A DNA stretch of 31,650 nucleotides from JAAYFJ01 sp964344295 (GCA_964344295.1 CAYFMR010000012.1:1-31650); one strand, 5' to 3'; shown: positions 15,832 through 23,480, numbered from the stretch's first letter. The notes: generated from the sequence alone by a model not told the origin. Numbers and translations: made by a program.

Positions 15832-17063
15832 GTCCCAACCTCTCCTCAACTTGCGCCAACGTCCTGAGCCTCGTCGTCTGGCTCAGCTTCGTCACCACCT
15901 TCTGTCTCTTCATCTACGAAATCATCCACCTCTCTCTACCTCGCCTCTACCTCATCGTGGACGGCCTCTTGACCCTTTCCTCCCTGCGCATCCTGCTCGA
16001 CGTCAACCTGCGCCTCTGCGGCCATAGCACGTTCCACTTCTTCTCCCTGCCTTGGCTTATTGTCTTTAGCGTCCTGATCCTCGCCTACGCCCTCTACCGC
16101 TGGCACAGCCAATTCCGCTCCCGCACCTTTCTCAAGGAAAACCCCATCTGGGAAGGTGTCGATAACCTGCCCAGCGGCGTGGCCTTCTTTGCCGAACACG
16201 GTTTCCCCCGACTGATCAATCGTCGATTCCGCCAACTGTCCTTTGACCTGACAGGGCTGGAAATCCAAAACTTTGCAGAAGGGAACCGGGCCCTCGCCCA
16301 TCCCCTTCCTCCGGCGAAACGGCTCTCTGCAGAACCTAGCACGTTCCTCCTGCCAGACGGTTCCGTATGGTAATTTCAAGAGACTCCCCTTTTACTGGCC
16401 GACGTCACTGATCTCTTTGAAATCTACTCCGCTTTGGAACGGGAAAACGCCCGCCTCCAAGACATGATGAAAGCCGTCAAAGAGCTATCCCAAAACCTTC
16501 TCTCCGTCACCAGAGCCGAGGAACTCTTAGCGGTCAAATCCAAAGTCCACGACGAAATGGGTCTCACCGTCCTCACCCTGCAACACCTCTATCGCGGCGA
16601 ACTCGACGAAGACGCCATCACAGAAATCCGCGAGTTCTGGGAGCGAGTGCTCAACGATCCCCGCTTCCTGGAAGATGACAGCGCCCTAAACCTCCCCGCT
16701 CTTAAGCAGCGGGCAAAACACCTGGGCCTCGCCATGACCGTCGACGGTGCATGGCCAGAAGATCAGCCTCTCGCAACTAAACTCCTCCTCGCCATCTTGC
16801 GAGAAGCCATGTATAACGCGCTACGCCACGGTGCCGCCACCACCATGCACGTCACCTTAGAAGACAGACCCGCCAGCTACTACCTGGCCATCACCAACAA
16901 CGGCACCACTGCCGCCACCATCAAAGAAAGCGGCGGCCTAGCCACTTTGCGCCATCGCATCGAATCGGCGGGAGGCCACCTGGAACTGATCGGCCAACCC
17001 GTCTTCACCCTCATCTGCGAACTACCTAAGGAGGTGCCCCTTGCTTTCCATCCTCATCGTTGA
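15828..17063 (+). pseudogene. NarX/LiaS-like sensor histidine kinase with an in-frame stop
   Basis: One continuous frame of 411 codons plus stop, interrupted by TAA at 16371-16373 (codon 182) between DGSVW and FQETPLLLADVTDLF. Both sides are in the same frame, so this is a point change, not a frameshift; a Tyr codon there would restore it. The upstream part has three or so membrane helices. The downstream part has a coiled coil, the phosphoacceptor motif VHDEMG of the HisKA_3 class (NarX/DesK/LiaS type), the N box LREAMYNALRHG and a glycine box GGLATLRHRIESAGG of the HATPase domain. It would phosphorylate the NarL-type regulator that follows and overlaps it by 23 nt. With the stop read as written, only a membrane stub and, if reinitiated, a soluble kinase core from 16434 could be made. 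Confidence 0.85.
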
Positions 17064-17664
17064 ATACCAACGCATCGTACGCGAAAGCCTCGAGCAACAC
17101 TTAACATCTGACGACCACATCACCGTTACCGCCTCGTTGGCCAACGCCGACCTGGCGCTTGCCGCCTGTCGTCAGTGTAATCCCGACCTGGTCCTCATGG
17201 ACATCTACACCGAACAAGGTGCCAGCGGACTCAAAGCCGCCGAAGAAATCAAACGAGAACTCCCCCACATTAAAATCGTCATGATCACCTCCATGGTAGA
17301 ATGTAGCTTCGTCTCTCGTGCCCGGGACGTGGGTGCTGACAGCTTCTGGTATAAAGATGCCGGCAAAGACGAACTCCTAGACGTGATCCTGCGCACGGCT
17401 GCCGGTGAATCCATCTACCCCGACATCACTCCCGTCGTCACCATCGGCGAAGCCAAGAGCTCCGAATTCACCGATGCCGAACTCGACGTTCTGCGCCACG
17501 TCGTCGAAGGTAAGTCCTACAAAGAAATCGGCGAAGCCCTCTCCATCTCCCCCGCCACCGTCAAATTCCACATCGGCAACATGCTCCAAAAGACCGGCTT
17601 CGACTCCAAAACCAAACTCGCCGTCGCCGTCACCCAAAAACAACTCATCATCAACGACCTGTAA
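17041..17664 (+). CDS. NarL/LuxR-family response regulator
   Basis: 207 residues. The N-terminal receiver has the phosphoacceptor Asp54 (PDLVLMD), the Thr in MITSMVE and the Lys in WYKDAG. The acidic pair that binds Mg2+ near residues 8-9 is Glu-Tyr instead of Asp-Asp, which is unusual and may weaken phosphorylation. The C-terminal helix-turn-helix is of the LuxR/NarL type (FTDAELDVLRHVVEGKSYKE, then ALSISPATVKFHIGNMLQKTG). AAGGAGGT precedes a TTG start at 17041, inside the end of the kinase gene, so the two are coupled. It is the only intact gene of the three. NarL-type proteins bind heptamers such as TACCCAT, and sites of that kind occur at 22871 and 23353. Confidence 0.93.
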   Translation: MLSILIVEYQRIVRESLEQHLTSDDHITVTASLANADLALAACRQCNPDLVLMDIYTEQGASGLKAAEEIKRELPHIKIVMITSMVECSFVSRARDVGADSFWYKDAGKDELLDVILRTAAGESIYPDITPVVTIGEAKSSEFTDAELDVLRHVVEGKSYKEIGEALSISPATVKFHIGNMLQKTGFDSKTKLAVAVTQKQLIINDL

Positions 17665-17712
17665 GACCTGACAGAAAACCAACCTCTGACGATGGCCCGC
17701 CCTCGTTTTCAC

Positions 17713-17748
17713 AGAAAAAGCACCTTTCCTGGGAAAGGTGCTTTTTCT
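17713..17748. terminator. Bidirectional terminator between the two-component and ydj-like operons
   Basis: A 17-bp perfect inverted repeat (17713-17729 with 17732-17748) has A-runs on the left arm and T-runs on the right arm. It separates two converging operons. Confidence 0.93.
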
Positions 17749-17802
17749 ATTTCACTTATGTTGTTTTAGATGCTCTAGATTCATCTGCCATGACCAAGCG
17801 AT

Positions 17803-19038
17803 CTAGTATTTACCGCCGCCTCCGCCGTGGGTGGTGCCCGACGACGAGGTGTGAGTGGACGAGCCGGAATCTGACTTCGGCGGGTTGTAATGGCTCACCA
17901 CATTGCTGTACAAAAATATATCTCTTTGTTTATCGACGTGCAAGCTGCCGTCTTTCTGGTAGTTGCTGGCAGAGTCTTCGCTTTGGATGGTCTTTAGTTT
18001 TTTACGCATCGAGTTCACGCGGACCCGCCCGATCACAGCGCCCAAGGCTAAGGAGAAGGGGATCCACAAAAAGGATAAGGGACCTTTAGGCAAATTGCTG
18101 TGATCGTAAGGGCGGTCGGTGTGTGCCTGGGTGATGAAAAGATCTGCCTGCTTGGCAAACTCATCAAACCCGGCCTTGTAATCATCATCTTTTAAATGGG
18201 CCTTGAGTTTGTCGCCAATGTACTCGAGCCCGGCATCGGTAAAGGCCGTAACGCCATAGCCCGTGGTGCTCATCCAGTAGTCCCGCTCTTCGGGGCAAAC
18301 CAAGAGGAGGATCCCATCACGGTCCGGTCCCTGACCGAAGCCGTTATAGTCGTAATAATCATCTGCCGCCTCCATGGAGCTCTGGCCCCCTAAAGTCTCG
18401 ACAGTGACTACCACCACGTCCATACCTTGGCGATCGCTAATCTCTTCTAACTTGCTATTCAAACGGGAGCCGTCCTCATCGGACAACAGCCCCGCCTCGT
18501 CCACGAAATAGACTCCGGGATGCTCTTCGGGAATCACCGGCGTCGCAGTCTCTTCTTCGGCGCTCTCCGCTACCCATGTAGCCGCAGTCGTACCTCCCAG
18601 CATCTCGTCTGCCAACCACAGGTAATTTTCCACGCCGTAATAATAGGTTTCGGCGTCGATATAGGCATACATAAGCTCATCGAGTGCGTCATCATCCATG
18701 CCCCCGTCCCCATAGCCTACGACGTTGATGTACTGATCGTTAACGACCATGCAAAGGTAAGACACCCCATCGGCTCTCCATGCTTCTAACGTGTCGTCCC
18801 CCAGCGCTTGCTGCGGATAATCGTCTAATTCTTCTTCACCTTCTACGAAGGCGAAGCGCACCTTGACGCCCGTCTCCTTTTCCATCCGCTGGGCAAAGGA
18901 CTCCAGAGACGCCCTCTCACTATCGCTGAGCATACCGACTTCATCGTAAATCGCCGGCGATTCGGCCCAAGCCATCAAAGGCCACAGGCTCATCACCAAT
19001 GCCAGGAGTACGACCCATGCTGTTAATCTTCTTTTCAT
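17803..19038 (-). CDS. Tandem TPM-domain membrane protein (YdjH-like)
   Basis: 411 residues. A Sec signal peptide (RRLTAWVVLLALVMSLWPL, ending AWAES) is followed by two copies of the TPM domain: about 28-160 (YDEVGMLSDSERASLESFAQ) and about 173-310 (FVDEAGLLSDEDGSRLNSKL, later YWMSTTGYGVTAFTDAGLEY). One membrane helix lies near 325-345, then a cytoplasmic tail ends in Ser/Gly-rich SSGTTHGGGGGKY. TPM domains occur in proteins of envelope stress and photosystem repair; some have phosphatase activity. It is the last gene of the operon with the SPFH and zinc-ribbon genes. In Bacillus subtilis, YdjH is the TPM protein of the pspA-ydjGHI operon and helps place the SPFH protein YdjI at the membrane (from memory). 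AGGCGAGGAC precedes the ATG. Confidence 0.88.
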   Translation of the reverse strand: MKRRLTAWVVLLALVMSLWPLMAWAESPAIYDEVGMLSDSERASLESFAQRMEKETGVKVRFAFVEGEEELDDYPQQALGDDTLEAWRADGVSYLCMVVNDQYINVVGYGDGGMDDDALDELMYAYIDAETYYYGVENYLWLADEMLGGTTAATWVAESAEEETATPVIPEEHPGVYFVDEAGLLSDEDGSRLNSKLEEISDRQGMDVVVVTVETLGGQSSMEAADDYYDYNGFGQGPDRDGILLLVCPEERDYWMSTTGYGVTAFTDAGLEYIGDKLKAHLKDDDYKAGFDEFAKQADLFITQAHTDRPYDHSNLPKGPLSFLWIPFSLALGAVIGRVRVNSMRKKLKTIQSEDSASNYQKDGSLHVDKQRDIFLYSNVVSHYNPPKSDSGSSTHTSSSGTTHGGGGGKY

Positions 19039-19054
19039 GTCCTCGCCTCCTTCA

Positions 19055-20143
19055 CTAGATGAAATAGTGGACTAAAGACGCCACAGCGTAAATCGCCACA
19101 GCCACAGCTGCCGTAATCCCGCCAAACCACTTGCGAAACGCAGCTTTGTCCTCCGGTAAATCGCCAATGAACTTACCTGTCTGGCCGTTCATGGCAAAGA
19201 CATAAGACTCCCCGTGGTACGTGGTGTGCATCAACCATACCGGCAAAAGCGCATAAGACGCCTCACCATTTTCCAGCTGCACGGAAGACCGTCTCGCCTC
19301 TACGCTGTGATAACCTTGTACCGTAGACGCAAAGGCCTCCTCCACAGAACGTTTCACCCGCTCGTTGGCTCGCTCGATACAATCCTCCATGGAACAATCA
19401 TAGCGATCTGCCAGATAACCGGCCAAATAGGCTGTGCGGAAATCCACCGCCTCCGACAGATCAAAAGGTTCAATGGACTCCATCAAATCGTTGTCTATCT
19501 TCGTCGAGCCATCCACTGGTACCCCGTGAAAGCCCACTTCTCCTGAACGATATACCAGGTAATGGGAGGTCTCCTCGTAATCATAATCTCCCTTGGACCA
19601 AAACCGACTCTTTGTCGCATCGTAATCCACGTCCGCCTTGGCATCCGTATCGAAGAGCCAAAATGGCACATAAAGACCTTTGATCTCATCGATGTGGTTA
19701 TCGTCTTTAAACACCTTGGGCAAGAGCTTCTTGTCCTTTAGATGCGCAGCAAAAGCTTCCTTTGCCGCCTCCTTGTCCAACTTAAAGGGAATCACCAAAT
19801 GGGGACGTAAATCCCCCTTGAACTGACCGGTGAAGACCACCGGGTTATCACAATAAGGGCACATCGTCGCTGCCGTATTCTCATCGCCGATGATTTCTCC
19901 ACCGCAAGACTCACACACATACGTGCCCAAATTCTCTAACTCACTGTCATCCCACTGTTCCTCATTGTTCACATCCCAAGAAAAATCATTGTTCTCCTCC
20001 TGAGATAAGCGCTCGTCGTAAGCCTCCAAGGCCTCCAGCTCAAACTCCGTGTCACAATAAGGGCAAACCAACTTCTGCAGGGAGCTATCAAAATTGATCG
20101 CTCCCCCGCAATTGGGACACTTAAAAGATTGTTGTTCGTTCAT
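19055..20143 (-). CDS. Zinc-ribbon membrane protein (YdjG-like)
   Basis: 362 residues. Two zinc ribbons are at the N-terminus: CPNCGG...CPYC (9-32) and CESCGG...CPYC (about 77-98). A domain of about 220 residues follows, with VIPFKLDKEAAKEAFAAHLK and GLYVPFWLFDTDAKADVDYD, typical of TFIIB-type zinc-ribbon proteins of Bacillota. A single membrane helix lies at the very C-terminus (about 340-360, AAVAVAIYAVASLVHYFI). The order SPFH - lipoprotein - this gene - TPM protein, with a 16-nt gap to the next gene, marks a single operon. The Bacillus counterpart YdjG cooperates with YdjH to recruit the SPFH protein. AGGAGGCACT precedes the ATG. It is unlikely to be a DNA-binding transcription factor despite the ribbon name. 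Confidence 0.88.
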   Translation of the reverse strand: MNEQQSFKCPNCGGAINFDSSLQKLVCPYCDTEFELEALEAYDERLSQEENNDFSWDVNNEEQWDDSELENLGTYVCESCGGEIIGDENTAATMCPYCDNPVVFTGQFKGDLRPHLVIPFKLDKEAAKEAFAAHLKDKKLLPKVFKDDNHIDEIKGLYVPFWLFDTDAKADVDYDATKSRFWSKGDYDYEETSHYLVYRSGEVGFHGVPVDGSTKIDNDLMESIEPFDLSEAVDFRTAYLAGYLADRYDCSMEDCIERANERVKRSVEEAFASTVQGYHSVEARRSSVQLENGEASYALLPVWLMHTTYHGESYVFAMNGQTGKFIGDLPEDKAAFRKWFGGITAAVAVAIYAVASLVHYFI

Positions 20144-20197
20144 AGTGCCTCCTCGTATTGTATCGTATGAATCGCGACAAACGGGGTGATGCCACCT

Positions 20198-21016
20198 TTA
20201 TTCTGCCAGGTAGAGTCCGTAGTAGCCGTCACTGTACTGGATGTATATATAATCGCCAACGGGAATCATGACACAATCATAGTAACCGTCCTCTTCGTAG
20301 TAGTTGTCTTCCACGCTGTAAATAAAATCACCGGTCTCTTCATCCTCTACGCCCCGGGAATAGCTACCTGTGCCGTCGCCGTTAAAGATGAGATACGTCT
20401 TGTCCACCTCAGCTTGATCATAGCCCATCTCTTCGCCGTAATAATATTGGCCATCACTATACTCGCCTACAAAGACGAATTTACCGTTTAAGTCCTCCGT
20501 TTTAGCATACGTGCTATAGTCGGGTTCTATTTCATACGTCGGTGCTTCCAAGCCACTTTCCCCGTCATCCTCTGAGTCCTCATCAAAAAGACCACCTTCA
20601 CTGGGCAAATACTCTTCTGGCACCTTAGCGCCTTCCTTGGCAAAGACCATGCGAATATCATCTACGGTGAAAAATCCTGTCTCGATCACGCCGTCTTTAA
20701 TCGTACCCTTGGCCTCTTCGCCTTCTGCTGTCATCGTCAATTGATCGCCATCCACGGTATACTTGATATCTAACTTGTCACCGTCAATCACCATGACGCC
20801 CTTGCCGTTCTTATTTAACTCCAGATACGACTCGCCTTCATCATAGATCTCGTCAAACTCCATCCAGCCAAATATAGCATTGATCGAGACTGACTCATAA
20901 CGACCTAAAATAGGATCATCCGCATCAACTGCCGGATCGCCACCGCCGCCACAAGCGGCTAGAGAAAACATCATGGCTCAAATGATCAAAATACTCCAAA
21001 TTTTCTTCCTTTTCAT
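20198..21016 (-). pseudogene. Lipoprotein of the ydj-like operon with TGA inside the signal peptide
   Basis: GGAGGCGAAGAAG precedes an ATG at 21016 that opens a textbook lipoprotein signal: KRKKIWSILII, then TGA (20978-20980, codon 13), then AMMFSLAAC with the lipidated Cys at codon 22. Without the TGA the protein would have 272 residues. The only other start (ATG ATG at 20974) has no ribosome site and would give a signal without positive charges, so the gene is probably not expressed properly if the stop is real. The mature part is acidic and Gly/Tyr-rich, with two similar beta-type segments (ILGRYESVSINAIFGWMEFD..., and LNGKFVFVGEYSDGQYYYGE...) that look like repeats of a small barrel. I do not know the family. 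Its place between the SPFH and zinc-ribbon genes implies a part in the same envelope process. Confidence 0.82.
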
Positions 21017-21068
21017 CTTCTTCGCCTCCTTTAAAAGCAAAGCTTCCTCCTACACTGACTGACAAAGA

Positions 21069-22400
21069 TCACAGGCGATCCCGGTCATCAAACGGGTCTC
21101 CACACTCCGGACAGAACTTCGGGGGATGATGAGGATCTTCCGGCTCCCAACCGCACTTATCGCAACGGTAAAGAGGTGCCCCCTCCGGCTTCTTGGCCCC
21201 GCAATTTTGGCAGAACTTCCCTTGGTTTACCGTGCCGCAAGAACACGTCCACCCTGCCTCCGGTTTCTTCGCTCCGCACTCCGTGCAGAACTTGCCCGTG
21301 GCCACGTGGCCGCAACTGCAGGTCCAAGTCTCCCCTGCCGGTGCCTGGGGCGCTTGCTGTTGCTGTGCTTGCTGTTGCTGTGCTTGTTGCTGCTGCCCCA
21401 TCTGGAACAGGTTTTGGGCATTCATGCCGCCACCTTGGTTCATGGCCATGCCCATACCCATAAATCCGGTCATGGCACCGGACTCGTTGGCAGCCGCGGC
21501 CTTCATCGCATCGGCCTGAGCCCCAACCATCGTCGCCGCTGCCATAGTGGGATCGCGCATAATGGCCACGCGTTGGGCCTGCTTGATCATGTCCGCATCT
21601 TCTGGTGGCAACGTCACCGAACCCAAAGCGATACTCACGACCTCTAGGCCGCGTAACTCGCCCCACTTGGTGGACAACGCCTCATTCATGGCATCCTCCA
21701 AATCATGGGTGTGATTCACGATCTGATTCGGCCTTAACTCCAAATCCGACAACTTACCAAACGCCGGCTGCAATGCGCTGACAAATTCCGTCTTCAACTG
21801 GCGGTCCAGATTCTCTCGTAAATACTCGCCCTCCACATTCCCGGCCACCTTGGTATAAAAGAGCATCGGATCGGAAATGCGATAAGAATACACCCCGGAA
21901 CAGCGCACTGACACATCCACATCTAGCCCAATCTTCGAATCCACCACCCGGAAGGGAATGGGATTCGGGGTGCCAAATTTATTGTCCAATAATTCCTTCG
22001 TGTTAAAGTAATACACCCGCTGATCCTTGCCTGTATCGCCGCCATAGGTAAAACGCTTTCCTACGACCTTAAAGGTCTCTAACAGACTGTCCCCGAACTT
22101 TCCGGTAAACACACTGGGCTCCGTCGACGTATCAAAGGTGTACTCGCCCGGCTCGGCGGTAAATTCCACCACCTGGCCCTGCTCCACAATCATCATACAT
22201 TGGCCGTCTGCCACGGCAATGCCGCTGCCATTGGAGATGATATTATCGTGGCCCTTTACGTTGCTGGAACGTCCCGAAGTCCGTTTCATCCCGCGACGCA
22301 TGAGCACGTCGGCCTCCATGGCATCACAATAGAAAAACTCCTTCCACTGATCAGCCAGCGTGCCACCTGCGGCACCGCCCAAAGCTTTCAATAAGCCCAT
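21069..22400 (-). CDS. SPFH-domain protein with C-terminal zinc ribbons (YdjI-like)
   Basis: 443 residues. Residues about 1-310 are the SPFH/virion-core-like family (ADQWKEFFYCDAMEADVLMR, VADGQCMMIVEQGQVVEFTA, EVVSIALGSVTLPPEDADM). A Met/Gly/Asn-rich linker and a QQQQA triple repeat follow. The C-terminus holds three zinc ribbons: CSCGHVATGKFCTECGAKKP, CSCGTVNQGKFCQNCGAKKP and a longer CDKCG...CPECG. There is no membrane helix, so it is a peripheral scaffold. In Bacillus subtilis YdjI binds the membrane proteins YdjG/YdjH and, as I recall, recruits PspA under envelope stress. Here the same three protein types are together but no pspA is seen. GAGGAGGAGTAATCG precedes the ATG; the gap to the upstream gene is 20 nt. 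Confidence 0.93.
   Translation of the reverse strand: MGLLKALGGAAGGTLADQWKEFFYCDAMEADVLMRRGMKRTSGRSSNVKGHDNIISNGSGIAVADGQCMMIVEQGQVVEFTAEPGEYTFDTSTEPSVFTGKFGDSLLETFKVVGKRFTYGGDTGKDQRVYYFNTKELLDNKFGTPNPIPFRVVDSKIGLDVDVSVRCSGVYSYRISDPMLFYTKVAGNVEGEYLRENLDRQLKTEFVSALQPAFGKLSDLELRPNQIVNHTHDLEDAMNEALSTKWGELRGLEVVSIALGSVTLPPEDADMIKQAQRVAIMRDPTMAAATMVGAQADAMKAAAANESGAMTGFMGMGMAMNQGGGMNAQNLFQMGQQQQAQQQQAQQQQAPQAPAGETWTCSCGHVATGKFCTECGAKKPEAGWTCSCGTVNQGKFCQNCGAKKPEGAPLYRCDKCGWEPEDPHHPPKFCPECGDPFDDRDRL
21352..21396. repeat. 15-bp tandem repeat coding QQQQA, three units
   Basis: Units start at 21352, 21367 and 21382. The first two are identical and the third differs at a few positions without changing the protein (QQQQA each). 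It lies in the linker between SPFH domain and zinc ribbons, so copy number could vary without breaking the frame. Confidence 0.88.
21414..21480 (-). other. Met/Gly/Asn-rich linker of the SPFH protein
   Basis: Low-complexity coding stretch (MTGFMGMGMAMNQGGGMNAQ) just before the Gln repeats; a flexible tether between scaffold and zinc ribbons. Confidence 0.6.
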
Positions 22401-22420
22401 CGATTACTCCTCCTCTCAAC

Positions 22421-22804
22421 CTAAAGCGCATCGATAATCGCCGACAAATACGACGTGGAAATCGTCTGGTAAATAAACTGATCGATGACACCTTGCCTCT
22501 TTAACTCCACCAACTTCTGAGCCACTTGATGATCAGCCTTCTCATCGACAGACAAGACCACCTTGCACTGGGGCTCCTCCTCGCGCAGTGCCTCCACGAT
22601 CATCAGCCGATCCGTCAGACACCAAGGCGACCCGTCCCCCACCTCCATCAACACCACATCCGGCTTGATCAGACGGCAGAGATCCAACGTCCTCCTCGGC
22701 CCTTCGGACAACTCGACGATAAAATCGGCACTATATGCACAGAGAGACCTGGCTATGGCATCAGAAAACAACTGATTCTTCATATCGATGATGACGTAAC
22801 GCAT
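22421..22804 (-). CDS. Stand-alone degenerate receiver protein with Glu at the phosphosite
   Basis: 127 residues with the alternating strand/helix pattern of a response-regulator receiver and no output domain. The phosphoacceptor position is Glu54 (PDVVLMEVGDG) instead of Asp; the acidic pair is reduced to Asp7 (YVIIDMKN); the switch Thr is a Ser (VVLSVDE); the conserved Lys is replaced (DQFIYQTIS). It should not be phosphorylated, and the Glu could mimic a permanently phosphorylated state. It is the first gene of the ydj-like operon, 20 nt ahead of the SPFH gene, and is preceded by the operator at 22871. AGAGAGGA is well spaced for the ATG at 22804 rather than the ATG at 22810. The fold call is firm; its partner is unknown. 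Confidence 0.8.
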   Translation of the reverse strand: MRYVIIDMKNQLFSDAIARSLCAYSADFIVELSEGPRRTLDLCRLIKPDVVLMEVGDGSPWCLTDRLMIVEALREEEPQCKVVLSVDEKADHQVAQKLVELKRQGVIDQFIYQTISTSYLSAIIDAL

Positions 22805-22845
22805 AAGCATCCTCTCTTTACTACAATAAACGACTTCCTATGCCT

Positions 22846-22890
22846 ATTATCTTATAATCGTCCCCGTTTCTCCCCACCCACATGGGTAGG
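22846..22890 (-). promoter_or_regulatory. Promoter with palindromic operator before the ydj-like operon
   Basis: On the minus strand the site reads TACCCA-TG-TGGGTGGGGA (core palindrome 22876-22887), and 37 nt after its first base comes GATAAT (22851-22846). No -35 consensus is visible, so the promoter likely needs an activator; the operator centre would be near -42. The same arrangement recurs at 23328-23371. TACCCAT is a good NarL-type heptamer. Confidence 0.7.
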
Positions 22891-22983
22891 TTTTCTAAGA
22901 AAAACCGGAATTTTTGCTAAAAATCGTTGCCATCGCCATCCCTCACCCTAGCCTTCATTCCGAAAAAAGTCTCTTCTCATACA

Positions 22984-23021
22984 CCAAGGCCCCTGGATCC
23001 TCGTGATCACAGGGGCCTTGG
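22984..23021. terminator. GC-rich inverted repeat, possible terminator
   Basis: CCAAGGCCCCTG (22984-22995) pairs with CAGGGGCCTTGG (23010-23021), loop 14 nt. It follows the small secreted-peptide gene on the minus strand. The nearest T-run is some 15 nt further on, so termination efficiency is uncertain. Confidence 0.6.
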
Positions 23022-23059
23022 CTTAGACAGGATGAAAAGATATGAGTTTGTCTTGAGTC

Positions 23060-23245
23060 TTAGTCACTCCACACGATGACGATTTGTTTGGTGGAGTTTA
23101 GCCAGTCCACTTTACAGAGGATCCACGTGCCGGAATAATTCCCCGGCATGGCACTATCCTCCCTAAGCGCTTGAGCTGACACCGTCACTGCCGATGCCAT
23201 GATCGCGACCAAGACCAAAAGCCAAGCGAATATGTATCTTTTCAT
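23060..23245 (-). CDS. Small secreted protein (61 residues) under the shared operator
   Basis: GAAAGGAGACGCCC precedes the ATG at 23245. The product has a Sec signal peptide (KRYIFAWLLVLVAIMASAV, cleavage after VSA near 24) and a mature part of about 37 residues containing one Cys (GNYSGTWILCKVDWLNSTKQ) and ending IVIVWSD. I do not recognise a family. It is monocistronic, between the inverted repeat at 22984 and its own promoter. That promoter carries the same operator at the same distance as the ydj-like operon, which suggests co-regulation and a role in the envelope. The longer reading frame extending upstream has no ribosome site and covers the promoter, so it is not used. Confidence 0.72.
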   Translation of the reverse strand: MKRYIFAWLLVLVAIMASAVTVSAQALREDSAMPGNYSGTWILCKVDWLNSTKQIVIVWSD

Positions 23246-23327
23246 GGGCGTCTCCTTTCTGTCCCTTCCCATCATCTCACCCCTGATCCCATCCGGTTGC
23301 CTAAGACCAGGCCACTTCTTCATCTCC

Positions 23328-23371
23328 ATTATCCTACAAGCGCCTTGCCTTTTCCCCACCCATGTGGGTAG
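23328..23371 (-). promoter_or_regulatory. Promoter with palindromic operator before the small secreted protein
   Basis: On the minus strand TACCCA-CA-TGGGTGGGGA (core palindrome 23358-23369) is followed 37 nt from its first base by GATAAT (23333-23328). Sequence and spacing match the site at 22846-22890; the two centre bases differ. Confidence 0.7.
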
Positions 23372-23480
23372 TTTAAGCCTCTATTTTAGCCACCATCTCC
23401 TTCGATCAGCGAAAACACCTCATTCATTCCACCGAGATCACCCCTAGGCCCAACAAGGGGGCACCCCTGCCAAAAAATAA

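Noticed and set aside
14009..17664. Genomic island integrated at tRNA-Arg
   Set aside because: No integrase, no repeat of the tRNA 3' end downstream, and base composition is like the neighbours. The adjacent broken genes are not enough.
20978..20980. TGA decoded as an amino acid (recoding or selenocysteine)
   Set aside because: TGA stops normal genes in this window (for example 5019-5021 and 15829-15831); lesions elsewhere are TAA and TAG; no selenocysteine-type structure or family fits a signal peptide.
21157..21666. Long overlapping frames opposite and inside the SPFH gene
   Set aside because: They follow from the low-complexity Met/Gly/Gln coding region; no ribosome sites or recognisable domains.
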